64,000 bases of DNA from Caballeronia zhejiangensis (GCF_000698575.1 NZ_JFHD01000017.1:1-64000), one strand, 5' to 3'. Shown: positions 25,259-35,276, numbered from the stretch's first letter. The notes: generated from the letters alone by a model not told the origin. Numbers and translations are program-made.

Positions 25259-26929
25259 GTGTCGGAAAACCGGGGATTGCGGGAAATCGCGCGCCGCGAC
25301 GCGCGCGCACGAACATTCGGCGCCGCCGTGCGCAACATCGCCGTCATCGTGACGATGACGACGCTCGTCGCCGCTTGCGAGACGCGCCCGCCCGCGACGG
25401 CGTTCGACCGGCCGGAGAGCCACGCGCTGGCATCGACGGAAACGACGCCCCTCGCGACCGCCCTCGCGCCGCTGCAAAAACGGCATCCGGACGAGTCGGC
25501 GGTGCGCCTGCTGCCGACCGGCACCGACGCGCTGCAGGCGCGCATCGCACTCGCGCGCGCGGCGACGAAGACGCTCGACATGCAGTACTACATCGCCAAC
25601 GAGGACAACACCGGCAAGCTGCTGCTCGGCGCGGCGTTGTATGCGGCGGATCGCGGCGTGCGCGTGCGCATGCTCGTCGACGATCTGAACTTCAAGGACA
25701 TCGACCAGATCATGGCGGCGCTCAATTCGCACGACAAGATCGAGATTCGCGTGTTCAACCCGTACGGCAGCGCGCAACGCAGCTTCTCCGAGCGCACGCA
25801 GAATTTCTTCACGAATCTCAGTCACTTCACGCGCCGCATGCACAACAAGGCGATGATCGCGGACAACCAGATCGCGATCGTCGGCGGCCGCAATCTCGGC
25901 GACGAGTACTTCAGCGCGAGCCCGACCTTGCAGTTTCGCGATCTCGACGTCTTCGCCGCTGGTCCGGTCACGCAAGAAATATCCGCGAGCTTCGACGATT
26001 ACTGGAACAGTTCGCTCGCGTACCCGCTGCGCGCGCTCAACAAGCAGAAGTTCGACGCCCGCGAACTCGACAAGACCCGCGACGACTTGCGCAAGCACTG
26101 GCGCGAGCAGGCCGATCCGCTGAACGCGAAGCCGCTCAATGCGACGCCGCTCGCGCAGCAGATCGCGCGCGAGGAAATGGGCCTCGTGTGGGCGCCGACG
26201 GAGTTCCGGGTCGATTCGCCATCGAAGATCGAGCATCCGAGCGACGACTACAAAAGCCCGCCGATGGAGCGCCTCGTCGCTCTGCTGAAGGACGCGCAGA
26301 GCGAATTCCTGATCCTGTCGCCCTACTTCGTGCCGCACGACGCGGGCGTGAAGGCGCTCGCCGGTCTGACGAAGCGCCGCGTGCGCGTCGCGGTGCTGAC
26401 GAATTCGCTCGCCGCGACCGATGCCGTCGCCGTGCAGGCGGGCTACGCGCCGTATCGCATTCCGATGCTGCAAAACGGCGTCGAACTGTACGAGTTCAAG
26501 CCGATTCAGGTCGAAGGCGAAAGCAGTCCGCGCGCGGGTCTCTTCGGCTCGCAGTCGCGCGCGAGCCTGCACGCGAAGGCCTATGTGATCGATCGGAGTA
26601 TCCTCGTGATCGGCTCGATGAATCTCGATCCGCGTTCGGCGAAGCTCAATACCGAGCTCGCGCTCGTGATCCACAGCAAGCCGATCGCCGAGGAAGCCGC
26701 GAAACTCTTCGAGAACGGCATTTCGCCGAAGGTGAGCTGGCAGGTGCAACTGGCGAGCGCGGCGGTGACGGAGGAGCTTCGGCGCACGGGCGCGCCGCAG
26801 TCGGGCCTCGTCTGGATCACCGAGGAAAACGGCAGTCTCGTCACCTACAATTTCGATCCCGAGGCAGGTCTTTATCGCAATGCGATGACGGGCCTCTTCA
26901 TGATGCTGCCCGTCGACAAGCAGCTTTGA
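25259..26929 (+). CDS. ClsC-type cardiolipin synthase / phospholipase D family lipoprotein
   Basis: 556 residues with two complete HKD phosphotransferase motifs: [24 protein letters not shown] in the first half and [23 protein letters not shown] in the second, the pair that forms the active site in PLD enzymes. This layout matches the YmdC/ClsC branch that makes cardiolipin from phosphatidylglycerol and phosphatidylethanolamine. The N-terminus has a hydrophobic segment ending in a lipobox (TLVAAC), so it may be an anchored lipoprotein. The start is the GTG at 25259. It is 26 bp upstream of fumC. Confidence 0.9.
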   Translation: MSENRGLREIARRDARARTFGAAVRNIAVIVTMTTLVAACETRPPATAFDRPESHALASTETTPLATALAPLQKRHPDESAVRLLPTGTDALQARIALARAATKTLDMQYYIANEDNTGKLLLGAALYAADRGVRVRMLVDDLNFKDIDQIMAALNSHDKIEIRVFNPYGSAQRSFSERTQNFFTNLSHFTRRMHNKAMIADNQIAIVGGRNLGDEYFSASPTLQFRDLDVFAAGPVTQEISASFDDYWNSSLAYPLRALNKQKFDARELDKTRDDLRKHWREQADPLNAKPLNATPLAQQIAREEMGLVWAPTEFRVDSPSKIEHPSDDYKSPPMERLVALLKDAQSEFLILSPYFVPHDAGVKALAGLTKRRVRVAVLTNSLAATDAVAVQAGYAPYRIPMLQNGVELYEFKPIQVEGESSPRAGLFGSQSRASLHAKAYVIDRSILVIGSMNLDPRSAKLNTELALVIHSKPIAEEAAKLFENGISPKVSWQVQLASAAVTEELRRTGAPQSGLVWITEENGSLVTYNFDPEAGLYRNAMTGLFMMLPVDKQL

Positions 26930-26955
26930 TCCAACTTCGTAAGGAAACTCACGCC

Positions 26956-28362
26956 ATGTCACACGATGCGAAGGGCGACGTACGGATGGAGAAGGACACG
27001 TTCGGCGAGATCGCCGTGCCGAACGACAAGCTCTGGGGCGCGCAGACGCAGCGCTCGCTGCAAAACTTCAAGATTTCGACGGAAAAGCAGTCGCCCGAGC
27101 TGATCACCGCGCTCGCGATCATCAAGCACGCCGCCGCGGAAGTGAACGAAGGCCTGAAGGTGCTCGACTCGAAGAAGGCGAAGGCGATCGTTCAGGCGGC
27201 CGAGGAAATCATCGACGGCAAGCATCCCGACGAATTTCCGCTCGCCGTCTGGCAAACCGGCTCGGGCACGCAGACCAACATGAATCTGAACGAGGTGATC
27301 GCCAATCGCGCGAGCGAAATCATGGGCGGTCCGCGCGGCGAGGAGCGCCTCGTGCATCCGAACGACGATGTGAATCGCGGCCAGTCGTCGAACGACGTGT
27401 TTCCGACCGCGATGCACGTCGCCGCGGCCGTGGCGATCAAGAAGCATCTGCTGCCGTCGCTGAAAACGTTGCGCGATACGCTCGACAAGAAGGCGAAGGC
27501 GTTTGACAAGATCGTGAAGATCGGCCGTACGCACTTGCAGGACGCGACGCCGCTCACGCTCGGGCAGGAGTTTTCGGGATACGTCGCGCAGCTCGATCAG
27601 AGCATGAAGCACGTCGAGGCGACTTTGCCGCATCTGTATCAGCTCGCGCAGGGCGGCACGGCGGTCGGCACGGGGCTGAACGCGCATCCGGAATTCGCGG
27701 TGAAGGTCGCGCAGGCGATCGGCAAGCTCACCGGCCTGCCGTTCGAGACTGCGCCGAACAAGTTCGAGTTGATGGCCGCCGCCGATGCGCTCGTCGCCGC
27801 GCACGGCGCGCTGAAGACGGTCGCGGCGAGCCTGATGAAGATCGCCAACGACATCCGCTGGCTGGCGAGCGGACCGCGCTGCGGGTTGGGCGAGCTGTCG
27901 ATCCCGGAGAACGAGCCGGGCAGCTCGATCATGCCGGGCAAGGTGAACCCGACGCAATCCGAAGCCGTCACGATGCTCTGCTGCCAGGTCTTCGGCAACG
28001 ATGTCGCGGTGAACTTCGGCGGCGCGAGCGGCAACTTCGAGCTGAACGTGTTCCGGCCGATGATCGCGCACAACGTGCTGCAATCGGTCCGCCTGCTCGC
28101 GGACGGCGCGCAGAGCTTCAACGATAACTGCGCGGTGGGCATCGAGCCGAACGAGAAGCGCATCGACAGTCTGCTGAACGAATCGCTGATGCTCGTGACG
28201 GCGTTGAATCCGCATATCGGCTATGACAAGGCCGCGCAGATCGCGAAAAAGGCGCACAAGGAAGGCACGACGCTGAAGGCCGCCGCGCTCGCGCTCGGTC
28301 ACGTGACCGAGCAGCAGTTCGATGAATGGGTCAAGCCGGAGGAAATGGTGGGAAAAAGGTAA
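26956..28362 (+). CDS. fumC: Class II fumarate hydratase FumC
   Basis: Iron-independent fumarase interconverting fumarate and malate in the TCA cycle; 468 residues, the family length. Visible signatures: [38 protein letters not shown], the [14 protein letters not shown] segment, [11 protein letters not shown] and the superfamily signature [15 protein letters not shown]. The ATG at 26956 follows AAGGAAACTC. A much longer frame running through the upstream gene is a GC-rich coincidence. Confidence 0.97.
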   Translation: MSHDAKGDVRMEKDTFGEIAVPNDKLWGAQTQRSLQNFKISTEKQSPELITALAIIKHAAAEVNEGLKVLDSKKAKAIVQAAEEIIDGKHPDEFPLAVWQTGSGTQTNMNLNEVIANRASEIMGGPRGEERLVHPNDDVNRGQSSNDVFPTAMHVAAAVAIKKHLLPSLKTLRDTLDKKAKAFDKIVKIGRTHLQDATPLTLGQEFSGYVAQLDQSMKHVEATLPHLYQLAQGGTAVGTGLNAHPEFAVKVAQAIGKLTGLPFETAPNKFELMAAADALVAAHGALKTVAASLMKIANDIRWLASGPRCGLGELSIPENEPGSSIMPGKVNPTQSEAVTMLCCQVFGNDVAVNFGGASGNFELNVFRPMIAHNVLQSVRLLADGAQSFNDNCAVGIEPNEKRIDSLLNESLMLVTALNPHIGYDKAAQIAKKAHKEGTTLKAAALALGHVTEQQFDEWVKPEEMVGKR

Positions 28363-28389
28363 GCGCGTTCTTGCCCGAAGAGCGGCGGG

Positions 28390-28909
28390 TTACACCTTCC
28401 CCGCCGCCACCTCTTCCGGCTTCAGCTCGACGATTGCATCGAGCGCGTCCTTCACGTCCATCGCGTATTTCGCGAGGCGCTTTTCCTCTTCCGTTTCCGG
28501 CACGAACGCAGGCACGGGCGTCGGCTGGCCTTTTTCATCGACGGCGACGAAAACCATCAGGCAATCGGTCGTCTGCTGAAGCTCGCCGACTTTCGGATCG
28601 CCCGCATGCACGGAAATGTGGATGTGCATGCTGGTGCGCCCCGTCGTCACGACGCGCGCGCAATTCGACCAGATTGCCGACGAGAATCGGCCGCCGAAAA
28701 CGAATGTTGCCGACGCTCACCGTGACCGCATAGCGCCCGGACCACATCGCGGCGCAGGCGTAGGCGGTTTCGTCGATCCATTTCATCAGCGCGCCGCCGT
28801 GCACCTTGCCGCCGAAATTCACCGAAGTCGGCTCGGCGAGAAAGCGGAAAGTGGTTTCCGCACGGCTTTTCGGGACGGCTGGAATGGGGGATGAGGTCGG
28901 CGTATTCAT
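28390..28909 (-). pseudogene. Acyl-CoA thioesterase (YciA-type hotdog), frameshifted
   Basis: The reading frame from 28909 encodes a good hotdog N-terminus (TSVNFGGKVHGGALMKWIDETAYACAA, then VTVSVGNIRFRRPILVGNLVELRA) and then runs into nonsense; the natural continuation TTGRTSMHIHISVHAGDPKVGELQQTTDC lies in another frame from about 28650 to 28390. Compared with YciA, the join requires two extra bases inside the CGCGCGCGC tract at 28653-28661. The domain is otherwise complete, with an acidic C-terminal tail. Either the gene is recently inactivated or a dinucleotide was lost in sequencing. Confidence 0.82.
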
Positions 28910-28961
28910 GGGAAGCCCGTCTGATGCGGAAAATGAATGCCGATTATAGGGTCGGCAATAT

Positions 28962-29105
28962 TCAATCGTGGACGGTGATGCCCTGATCGATCGTGCCGTA
29001 CATCGTGATGCTGCCGCCGCTGCCCACCGCCGACGACGGCGCGCCCGCGCAGCCCGCGCAGAGCACGAGAACGCCTATAGCGCTCGCGAGAATGAATCTG
29101 GCCAT
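28962..29105 (-). CDS. Small probable lipoprotein (47 residues)
   Basis: From the ATG at 29105, preceded by GGGAGAG, the frame gives MARFILASAIGVLVLCAGCAG, an export signal with a possible lipobox Cys (position 19), then a short mature part PSSAVGSGGS followed by ITMYGTIDQGITVHD and a stop. The TMYGTIDQGI ending resembles the first beta-strand of Burkholderia porins (TLYGxxDxG), which may be coincidence or a clue to an outer-membrane or cell-envelope role. No named family recognised. Confidence 0.65.
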   Translation of the reverse strand: MARFILASAIGVLVLCAGCAGAPSSAVGSGGSITMYGTIDQGITVHD

Positions 29106-29250
29106 GGAACTCTCCCTGCTGCCTCGAAATGCCAGCGGTCATTCTAGCGCCGCGCCTCGCGCATCGACATTTCGGCGCACGGTGAAACGTCGGTTGCGCG
29201 ATCGCGCTACAGTGGACGCATCGACTACTTCGCCCGATACGGAAATCGCC

Positions 29251-30000
29251 ATGAACCCCGCTTTCGACGACGCCGATTCCCGCGCGCGCCATTTTCCCGG
29301 CCTGTCGCGCATCGGCGCGCTGATCGCGGATCCGGGCCGCGCCGCCATGCTCTGGTCGCTGATGGACGGCACCGCGCGCCCCGCCGGCGAACTGACGATG
29401 ATCGCGGGGCTGTCGCCATCGGCGGCAAGCGGGCATCTCGCGCGGCTGACCGAAGGCGGACTGCTCGCGCTCGAAGTGAGCGGACGGCATCGGTACTACC
29501 GGATCGCGACGGCGGATATCGCCGCGGCCATCGAAGCGCTCGCCAATCTCGCGCGGGCGAGCGCGCCGCAGCGCGCGCCGGAACGGCCGCCTTCCGCCGT
29601 GCCTGTCGAAATGCGTTTCGCGCGCACCTGCTACGACCATCTGGCGGGCGAACTCGCCGTGCAGCTCTTCGAGCGGATGATCGCGCGCAACTGGCTCGCC
29701 GCCGCCGATCGTCACGACGCCGCGCACGGCCCCGCCGCGCTCGACGCCACGCCCGAAGGCGCGCAGGCGTTCGCCGAACTCGGCATCGATCTGAAGGCGC
29801 AGCGCGCGCGGCGGCGACGGTTCGCGTGCACCTGCATCGACTGGAGCGAGCGCCGGCCGCATCTGGGCGGCGCGCTCGGCGCGGCGTTTCTCGACGCGTG
29901 CGAGTCGCACGGCTGGATCGAGCGCACGGCGAAACGCCGCGTCCTGCGCGTGACGCCCGCGGGGCATCGGCATTTCGAAGGCTTCCTGTCCGCGCGATAA
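29251..30000 (+). CDS. ArsR-like winged-helix transcriptional regulator
   Basis: 249 residues. The N-terminal winged helix has the ArsR pattern: IGALIADPGRAAMLWSLMDG, PAGELTMIAGLSPSAASGHLARLTEGGLLALEVSGRHRYYRI. The C-terminal two-thirds is a larger domain with MRFARTCYDHLAGELAVQLFERM and ACTCIDWSERRPHLGGALG, seen in the longer ArsR-type regulators. The start is the ATG at 29251 preceded by GGAAATCG; an open frame further upstream is a shadow of the small lipoprotein gene. Effector unknown. Confidence 0.88.
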   Translation: MNPAFDDADSRARHFPGLSRIGALIADPGRAAMLWSLMDGTARPAGELTMIAGLSPSAASGHLARLTEGGLLALEVSGRHRYYRIATADIAAAIEALANLARASAPQRAPERPPSAVPVEMRFARTCYDHLAGELAVQLFERMIARNWLAAADRHDAAHGPAALDATPEGAQAFAELGIDLKAQRARRRRFACTCIDWSERRPHLGGALGAAFLDACESHGWIERTAKRRVLRVTPAGHRHFEGFLSAR

Positions 30001-30023
30001 AGCTTTGTTACGCGCGCCTGCGA

Positions 30024-30038
30024 GCCGTTACAAACGGC
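30024..30038. promoter_or_regulatory. Inverted repeat in the FecR/DUF6600 gene upstream region
   Basis: GCCGTTACAAACGGC is a perfect 6-3-6 palindrome about 97 bp before the ATG and just after the ArsR-like gene. It could be an operator; no matching family motif is known to me. Confidence 0.35.
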
Positions 30039-30134
30039 ATCGTACGGATACAGGCGCCGGCGATACATTGATCCGACAGGTCTCGCGAACTCAGTGCGCC
30101 GAACGGAACGCACGCGCGGCCGCCGGAGAACGTA

Positions 30135-32135
30135 ATGAAGATCAAGATCGCCGCTTTGTGCGTGCTTTTGTCGGCATCGGGGCTTAACGCGTTTGCGGAA
30201 ACCAGACAAGGCGATCCGCCCGGACGCATCGCGCGGCTCAGCTACATGGCGGGCACGGTGACGACCGAGGCAGCGGGCGCATCCGACTGGTCCTACGCGC
30301 AGATCAATCGTCCGCTGACGACGGGCGATCAACTCTGGAACGACGAGAACGCGCGCTCCGAACTGCATATCGGTTCGACGGCGGTGCGGCTCGGGTCATC
30401 GACGGCGCTGTCCGTCCTCGCGCTCGACGACAACACCGCGCAACTCAAGATCGCCCAGGGCACGCTGTCGACGCGCGTGCGCGAACTCCCGCCCGGCACG
30501 ACCTACGAGATCGACACGCCGAACACCGCGCTCGCGATCACGACGCCCGGCGAGATGCGCGTCGACGTCGCGCCCGATGGCCGCGCGACGACCGTGACGG
30601 TGCGAAGCGGCGGCGTCACCGCGTACGGCGACGGTGGCTCCGTGCAACTCGCGGGCGGGCAGCAGATGACGTTCGAGGGCACGAATCTGCAGCAGGCATC
30701 GGCGAATGCGGCGCCCGCGCCCGACGCGTTCGATGAATGGGCCGCCGGGCGCGACGCATCCGAAGATCGCTCGATTTCGGCGCGATATGTATCGCGCGAC
30801 GTGCCCGGTTATCAGGATCTCGACGCCAACGGAACGTGGCGCAACGATCCGTCGTACGGGCCGGTCTGGACGCCGACCGCCGTGTCCGCCGACTGGGCGC
30901 CGTATCGTCAGGGACATTGGGCCTGGCAGGATCCGTGGGGATGGACATGGATCGACGACGCGCCGTGGGGCTTCGCGCCGTATCACTATGGCCGCTGGGC
31001 GTATATCGGATCGCGATGGGCGTGGGTGCCCGGCCCGATGGACGTCAGCGCGCCGCCCGCGTACTCGCCTGCGCTCGTCGGTTTCGTCGGCGATGGCGAC
31101 GGCGATGGCGGCCCCGACTGGAACGTCGCGCTGACGGTCGGCGGCATCGCGGCGGCGGGCGTCGCGTGGTTTCCGCTCGGACCGGGCGAAGCGTGGCGTC
31201 CGCATCGGGATGGCTGGAGTCCGCGTTATTTCGAACGCGTGAACCGCAATGTCTATGTGCGCAATACGTACGTCAACTATCACGCGCCGCGCGGGCTGAC
31301 GGCCGTGCCGACGAACCTGTTCGTGCTTGGCCAGCCGGTCGGACGTCAGCCGTACGCGGTCGATCCGTCGCGCTGGCGCCATCCGCGCTTCTTCGCGGGC
31401 GCACCGGGCATTGCGCCGACGCGCGACAGCTTCGCGCCCGGTGGGCGACGCGCGAGTTATCAGCCGCCGCAGGCCGGATTCGGACGACCGGTGGTCGCGA
31501 CACGCGCGCCCGTCGCGCCGCCGGCTTTTCATGACCGGTACGTGCAGCAGAATCGCGATCCGCGCGGCGGGTACGGCGCGCGCAACGAACAGGTGCATCT
31601 CGTCGCGACGCATGGACCGGCGCGGTCGGTCATCGCGGGCGGCGCGTTGCCGGCGCCGGTTCCCGCTCAGCCTGCGCAGCCGCATGGCTACGGCGTTGCG
31701 CATCCGCCGCAGGCTGCGCAATTCGGCGCGAACGATCCGCGCTTCGCGCATGGGGATTCATCGCGCGGACATGCCGTTTCGCGCGAGCCGCGCGCGCCGC
31801 AGCAGGCGTATCAACCGATGTGGCAGCGTCAACGCGCAAACGATGCGCCGCACGTCGATCAACGCATGCCGATGCATTCGATGCAGCCGCAGCCCAGTCA
31901 CGCGTCGCCGGAGGCGTATCGCCAGGCGCGGGTCGAACAGCCGCGCCATGAGATGCCGCCGCCTCATCCGCAGCCGGAAGCGCAGCGGCCGCAGCCTCAC
32001 CAGGAGCCAACGCGTCAGCCGATGCATCAGGAAGTTCGTCAGGCTCCGCCGCCGCAGATGCAGAATCGGGAGCCTCATCAACCGCAACAGCCGCAACAGC
32101 AACGTGGCGGCGGCAACGAGCACCATCGCGGTTAA
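30135..32135 (+). CDS. Exported FecR / DUF6600 domain protein
   Basis: 666 residues. A signal peptide (MKIKIAALCVLLSASGLNAFAE) is followed by a FecR-like domain (about 35-185: GDQLWNDENARSELHIGSTAVRLG, YEIDTPNTALAITTPGEMRVDV) and a Trp/Pro/Tyr-rich DUF6600-like domain (about 220-400: WAPYRQGHWAWQDPWGWTWIDDAPWGFAPYHYGRWAYIG). The last 170 residues are low-complexity, rich in Gln, His, Pro and Arg. Despite the FecR fold it has no transmembrane anti-sigma arrangement and no adjacent sigma factor, so it is probably a cell-envelope protein of unknown role. Confidence 0.85.
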   Translation: MKIKIAALCVLLSASGLNAFAETRQGDPPGRIARLSYMAGTVTTEAAGASDWSYAQINRPLTTGDQLWNDENARSELHIGSTAVRLGSSTALSVLALDDNTAQLKIAQGTLSTRVRELPPGTTYEIDTPNTALAITTPGEMRVDVAPDGRATTVTVRSGGVTAYGDGGSVQLAGGQQMTFEGTNLQQASANAAPAPDAFDEWAAGRDASEDRSISARYVSRDVPGYQDLDANGTWRNDPSYGPVWTPTAVSADWAPYRQGHWAWQDPWGWTWIDDAPWGFAPYHYGRWAYIGSRWAWVPGPMDVSAPPAYSPALVGFVGDGDGDGGPDWNVALTVGGIAAAGVAWFPLGPGEAWRPHRDGWSPRYFERVNRNVYVRNTYVNYHAPRGLTAVPTNLFVLGQPVGRQPYAVDPSRWRHPRFFAGAPGIAPTRDSFAPGGRRASYQPPQAGFGRPVVATRAPVAPPAFHDRYVQQNRDPRGGYGARNEQVHLVATHGPARSVIAGGALPAPVPAQPAQPHGYGVAHPPQAAQFGANDPRFAHGDSSRGHAVSREPRAPQQAYQPMWQRQRANDAPHVDQRMPMHSMQPQPSHASPEAYRQARVEQPRHEMPPPHPQPEAQRPQPHQEPTRQPMHQEVRQAPPPQMQNREPHQPQQPQQQRGGGNEHHRG

Positions 32136-32147
32136 GACCTCAAAAAC

Positions 32148-32176
32148 AAAACGCGCGGCCTCGACCGCGCGTTTTC
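32148..32176. terminator. Bidirectional terminator between the DUF6600 gene and thyA
   Basis: AAAACGCGCGG (32148-32158), loop CCTCGA, CCGCGCGTTTT (32165-32175). A and T runs on either side suit both convergent genes. Confidence 0.88.
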
Positions 32177-32200
32177 TTGTGCAAACCGACGAAACCCGGC

Positions 32201-33172
32201 TTATACGGCCATCGGCGCCGTGAGTGCGTCGTGATGCTTGTAGCCTTCGAGCGCGAAATCCTTCGGCTCGATCTTCTCCAGCCATTCCGGTTCATAGCGC
32301 TTCGTCACCGCGTAATCCGGCACGCGATCGGAGATGATCAGTTGCGGCGAAGGCAGCGGCTCGCGCTTCAGTTGCTCGTGCAGCATGTCGAGCTGGTTTT
32401 CGTAGATGTGCGCGTCGCCGATGAAGTACGTGAACCAGCGCGGCTTGTAGCCCGTCAGCCGTCCGACGAGATGCAGCAGCGCCGCGCCTTCGGTCAGATT
32501 GAACGGCGTGCCGAGGCCGACGTCGTTGCTGCGGATGTACAGACACAGCGAAATCTCGCGCGTCACCGCGTTCGGGATGAACTGATACAGCAGATGGCAC
32601 GCGGGCAGCGCGATCTCGTCGAGCTTCGCCGGATTCCACGCGTGAAACAGAATGCGCCGGTCGGTCGGGCGCTCGATGATCGTGTCGAGACATTGACGCA
32701 ACTGATCGATCGCCTTGTACAGCAGCACCTGCTCGCGCCCGTTTTCGACGAAACTCGTCACGAGCTGATAGCCGCGATTCGTGGCGTCGGCGATCTGGTC
32801 GCCCGCGCAGGCGTCGACGAGCTTGTACGCGGGCCACTTGCGCCACTGCACGCCGTAGACGTCGCCGAGATCGTCCGGACCCTGGCGATACGGATTCTCG
32901 AGCCACTCCGGATTCTCGTTGGCGTTGGCGTCCCACACCTTGCAGCCGAGCGCGCGAAAGTCCGCCGCGCTCTTCGACGCGCGCAGAAAGCCCACGAGTT
33001 CGCCGATCGCCGACTTGAACGCGAGCTTTTTCGTGGTCACGGCCGGGAAGCCTTGCTGCAGGTCGAAACGCAGCATCGCGCCGGGCATGCTGATCGTGCG
33101 GATGCCCGTGCGGTTTTCCTGCCAAGTGCCGGTATCGAGAATCGTCTGGACGAGCTCGAGATACTGTTTCAT
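32201..33172 (-). CDS. thyA: Thymidylate synthase ThyA
   Basis: Makes dTMP from dUMP with methylene-tetrahydrofolate as donor. 323 residues: longer than the 264-residue E. coli type because of an insertion in the first half. The catalytic Cys is in [11 protein letters not shown]; other landmarks are [27 protein letters not shown] and the dUMP-binding [12 protein letters not shown]. folA, which regenerates the folate cofactor, lies 2.5 kb away. Confidence 0.97.
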   Translation of the reverse strand: MKQYLELVQTILDTGTWQENRTGIRTISMPGAMLRFDLQQGFPAVTTKKLAFKSAIGELVGFLRASKSAADFRALGCKVWDANANENPEWLENPYRQGPDDLGDVYGVQWRKWPAYKLVDACAGDQIADATNRGYQLVTSFVENGREQVLLYKAIDQLRQCLDTIIERPTDRRILFHAWNPAKLDEIALPACHLLYQFIPNAVTREISLCLYIRSNDVGLGTPFNLTEGAALLHLVGRLTGYKPRWFTYFIGDAHIYENQLDMLHEQLKREPLPSPQLIISDRVPDYAVTKRYEPEWLEKIEPKDFALEGYKHHDALTAPMAV

Positions 33173-33270
33173 TCGATGTTCCCTGGGTACGCTGCGCGCC
33201 CTCGCGAGCGGAAGGCGTAAACGATCGATTTTACCAAGCGATGGATGCGGGCGCTTAGTGCAGCGGCACG

Positions 33271-33297
33271 AAAAAACGGGCGCCTTGTGGCGCCCGT
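33271..33297 (-). terminator. Terminator of the sigma54 activator gene
   Basis: ACGGGCGCC (33276-33284), loop TTGT, GGCGCCCGT (33289-33297) with an A run on the plus strand (33271-33276) that becomes the T tract of the minus-strand transcript. Confidence 0.88.
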
Positions 33298-33322
33298 CCG
33301 GTGTTCGTCCGCGACCTGACTG

Positions 33323-34702
33323 TCAGCCGCGCGTGGCGTGTTCCGAGGGCGCATCGACCTCGATGTGACGCATGCCATGCGCGCTCAACAGCCGATACAG
33401 CGTCACGCGCGAGATGCCCAATTCGTGCGCGGCGTCGCCAAGACGCCCGCGATGGCGCAGCAGCGCGAGTTCGATCGCCTGTCGTTCGGCGGCCTCGCGC
33501 GCCTGTGCGAGCGAGACCGGCGCGACTTCGACGTATTCGCCGAGTTCGAGATCGCGCGCTGTGATCTGACGCCCTTCCGACATCACGATGGCGCGCCGCA
33601 CGCGGTTGATGAGCTCGCGCACGTTGCCCGGCCAGCCGTAGTTGTGGATCGCGGCGATCGCATCCGGCGAGAATCCGCGCAGCCGACGGCTCGCGTCCTT
33701 CTTGAAGCGGTCGAGCATGTGCTTCGCGAGCAGCTCGATGTCCTTGCCGCGCGCGCGCAGCGGCGGCTCGTCGATCTGCAGCACGCACAGCCGGTGATAC
33801 AGGTCCGCGCGAAAGCGCCCTTCGATCATCGCGGTCTGCATGTCGACGTGCGTCGCGGAAATAATGCGCACGTCGACGGGCGTCGAGCCGTGTCCGCCGA
33901 GGCGCTCCACCTTGCGCTCCTGCAGGAAGCGCAACAGGCTCGCCTGGCTTTCGAGCGGCAGGTCGCCGATTTCATCGAGGAACAGCGTGCCGCCATTGGC
34001 CGCTTCGACACGGCCGATCTTGCGTTGATTCGCGCCCGTGAAAGCGCCGCGTTCGTAACCGAAGAGCTCCGATTGCAGCAGATGCGCGGGAATCGCGCCA
34101 CAGTTGATCGCCACGAACGGCTGATCGCGGCGCGCCGAGCGCTCGTGAATGGCAACAGCCGTGAGTTCCTTGCCGGTGCCGGATTCGCCGGAGATGAACA
34201 CGGGCGCATCGGTCATCGCGACTTTGCGGATCGAGCGGAAGAGCGCGAGCATCGCGTCGCACGAACCGACCATTTCGCCCTCGGCGCGGCCCTCGCTGCG
34301 CGCATCGTTCGACGCGGCGTCATGCAGCGAAACCATGCCGTACGCATGACCGACGGAGTCGACGATGCGGTCGTTGGACGTCGGCAGCGTCACGTAATCG
34401 AAGCAATAGTCGCGAATGAGACGCCGCACGGCAGCGTCTTCCAGTTGCCCGGCAACCGTGGCCGCGACCCAGCCCACGTTGGTCATCGTCAGCGACGATT
34501 CGAACGCCGCCAGTTCATGAGATTCGAAATGACTCGACAGATCGAGCAGCCCGCCGGTCGCCAGATCGCTGCGCAAAGCCTTGCGCGTGTCGCGCGCGTT
34601 CGCGACGATTTCGATATGCCAACCGCGCTCCTCGAATCGCGCGCACAGCGTCTCGCTTGGATCGCGAGTCACATAGATGAGTTGCCGCCGAGCGACGTCC
34701 AT
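33323..34702 (-). CDS. VpsR-like sigma54-dependent transcriptional activator
   Basis: 459 residues. The N-terminal 120 residues form a receiver-like VpsR domain (IYVTRDPSETLCARFEERGW) without the usual Asp-phosphorylation signature. The central AAA+ domain is complete: GESGTGKE Walker A, the GAFTGA sigma54-contact loop, GGTLFLDEIGDLP Walker B and RFRADLYHRL with the arginine fingers. The C-terminus has a Fis-type HTH (GDAAHELGISRVTLYRLLSAHG). VpsR proteins control exopolysaccharide and biofilm genes and can bind c-di-GMP; that role is inferred. It reads away from an AT-rich tract with a sigma54 promoter candidate. Confidence 0.92.
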   Translation of the reverse strand: MDVARRQLIYVTRDPSETLCARFEERGWHIEIVANARDTRKALRSDLATGGLLDLSSHFESHELAAFESSLTMTNVGWVAATVAGQLEDAAVRRLIRDYCFDYVTLPTSNDRIVDSVGHAYGMVSLHDAASNDARSEGRAEGEMVGSCDAMLALFRSIRKVAMTDAPVFISGESGTGKELTAVAIHERSARRDQPFVAINCGAIPAHLLQSELFGYERGAFTGANQRKIGRVEAANGGTLFLDEIGDLPLESQASLLRFLQERKVERLGGHGSTPVDVRIISATHVDMQTAMIEGRFRADLYHRLCVLQIDEPPLRARGKDIELLAKHMLDRFKKDASRRLRGFSPDAIAAIHNYGWPGNVRELINRVRRAIVMSEGRQITARDLELGEYVEVAPVSLAQAREAAERQAIELALLRHRGRLGDAAHELGISRVTLYRLLSAHGMRHIEVDAPSEHATRG

Positions 34703-34717
34703 TATTCAGATCCTTTG

Positions 34718-34733
34718 TTCAACATTCGTTGAA
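34718..34733. promoter_or_regulatory. Inverted repeat directly upstream of the VpsR-like gene
   Basis: TTCAACATTCGTTGAA is a perfect 6-4-6 palindrome 16-31 bp before the activator's ATG. Its position suits an autoregulatory operator. Confidence 0.45.
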
Positions 34734-35089
34734 AAGGTCACGTAGTTCAAGGCTCGCGCTACATCGCAAACTTCGTTGCCCTCGCACGTTGCTCGCAAAC
34801 GTCTGGAGAGGATTTGCCATTCGAACCGTCGCCCCCGGGACACGGCGCGAAACACCACGCACCCTTCCACGAAACCCTTTATGTCTGATTCTGCGCCGTT
34901 TTTGAGAGACTACTATAACCCAGAAACCCCGGAAACAAATATCGCGAGAGTCGCCGGATTAGCCACAAAACCTTGACAGGACGGCCTTGGCAAGAATTTC
35001 TCACACGATTATCAAGGAGATTGCGCACAATTTAATAAGACAAAATCTTATACCGATTTCGCCGGAAGTTCACGTTTTTCTGCCTTCAT

Positions 35090-35105
35090 GTTTCAGCAGT
35101 GAAAC
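35090..35105. promoter_or_regulatory. Second 6-4-6 inverted repeat, possible activator-binding site
   Basis: GTTTCAGCAGTGAAAC is a perfect 6-4-6 palindrome centred about 110 bp upstream of the predicted sigma54 start site (35207), a normal distance for an enhancer bound by a Fis-HTH activator. Its sequence differs from the 34718 repeat. Confidence 0.4.
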
Positions 35106-35180
35106 GTTTACAGCCGAATTTTTGCTGCGGACTTTCGTCGGATTTTCGCGATTCATTGCGCAGCAACGCTCTGCCGGACA

Positions 35181-35196
35181 TGGCACGCAATTCGCT
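35181..35196 (+). promoter_or_regulatory. Sigma54 promoter candidate
   Basis: TGGCACGCAATTCGCT matches the consensus TGGCACG-N4-TTGCW with one mismatch (TCGC for TTGC); the invariant GG (35182-35183) and GC (35194-35195) are separated by exactly 10 bases. A predicted start lies near 35207. Confidence 0.55.
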
Positions 35197-35276
35197 TCGA
35201 TAGAACCGCGCCCGAAGGTAAGAAATACTCGCTGCCGAACGAGCGTTCATCTTTATCCCTGCATTCGACTCCCGCT

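Noticed and set aside
25189-28362. A 1057-codon plus-strand frame covering the cls-like gene and fumC.
   Set aside because: Only the last 468 codons match a protein (FumC); the first part is an Arg-rich GC-skew shadow of the phospholipase D gene in another frame.
32178-33220. Plus-strand frame of 347 codons opposite thyA.
   Set aside because: Antisense shadow of thyA with Arg-rich, domain-free sequence; many similar long antisense frames exist throughout because of high GC.
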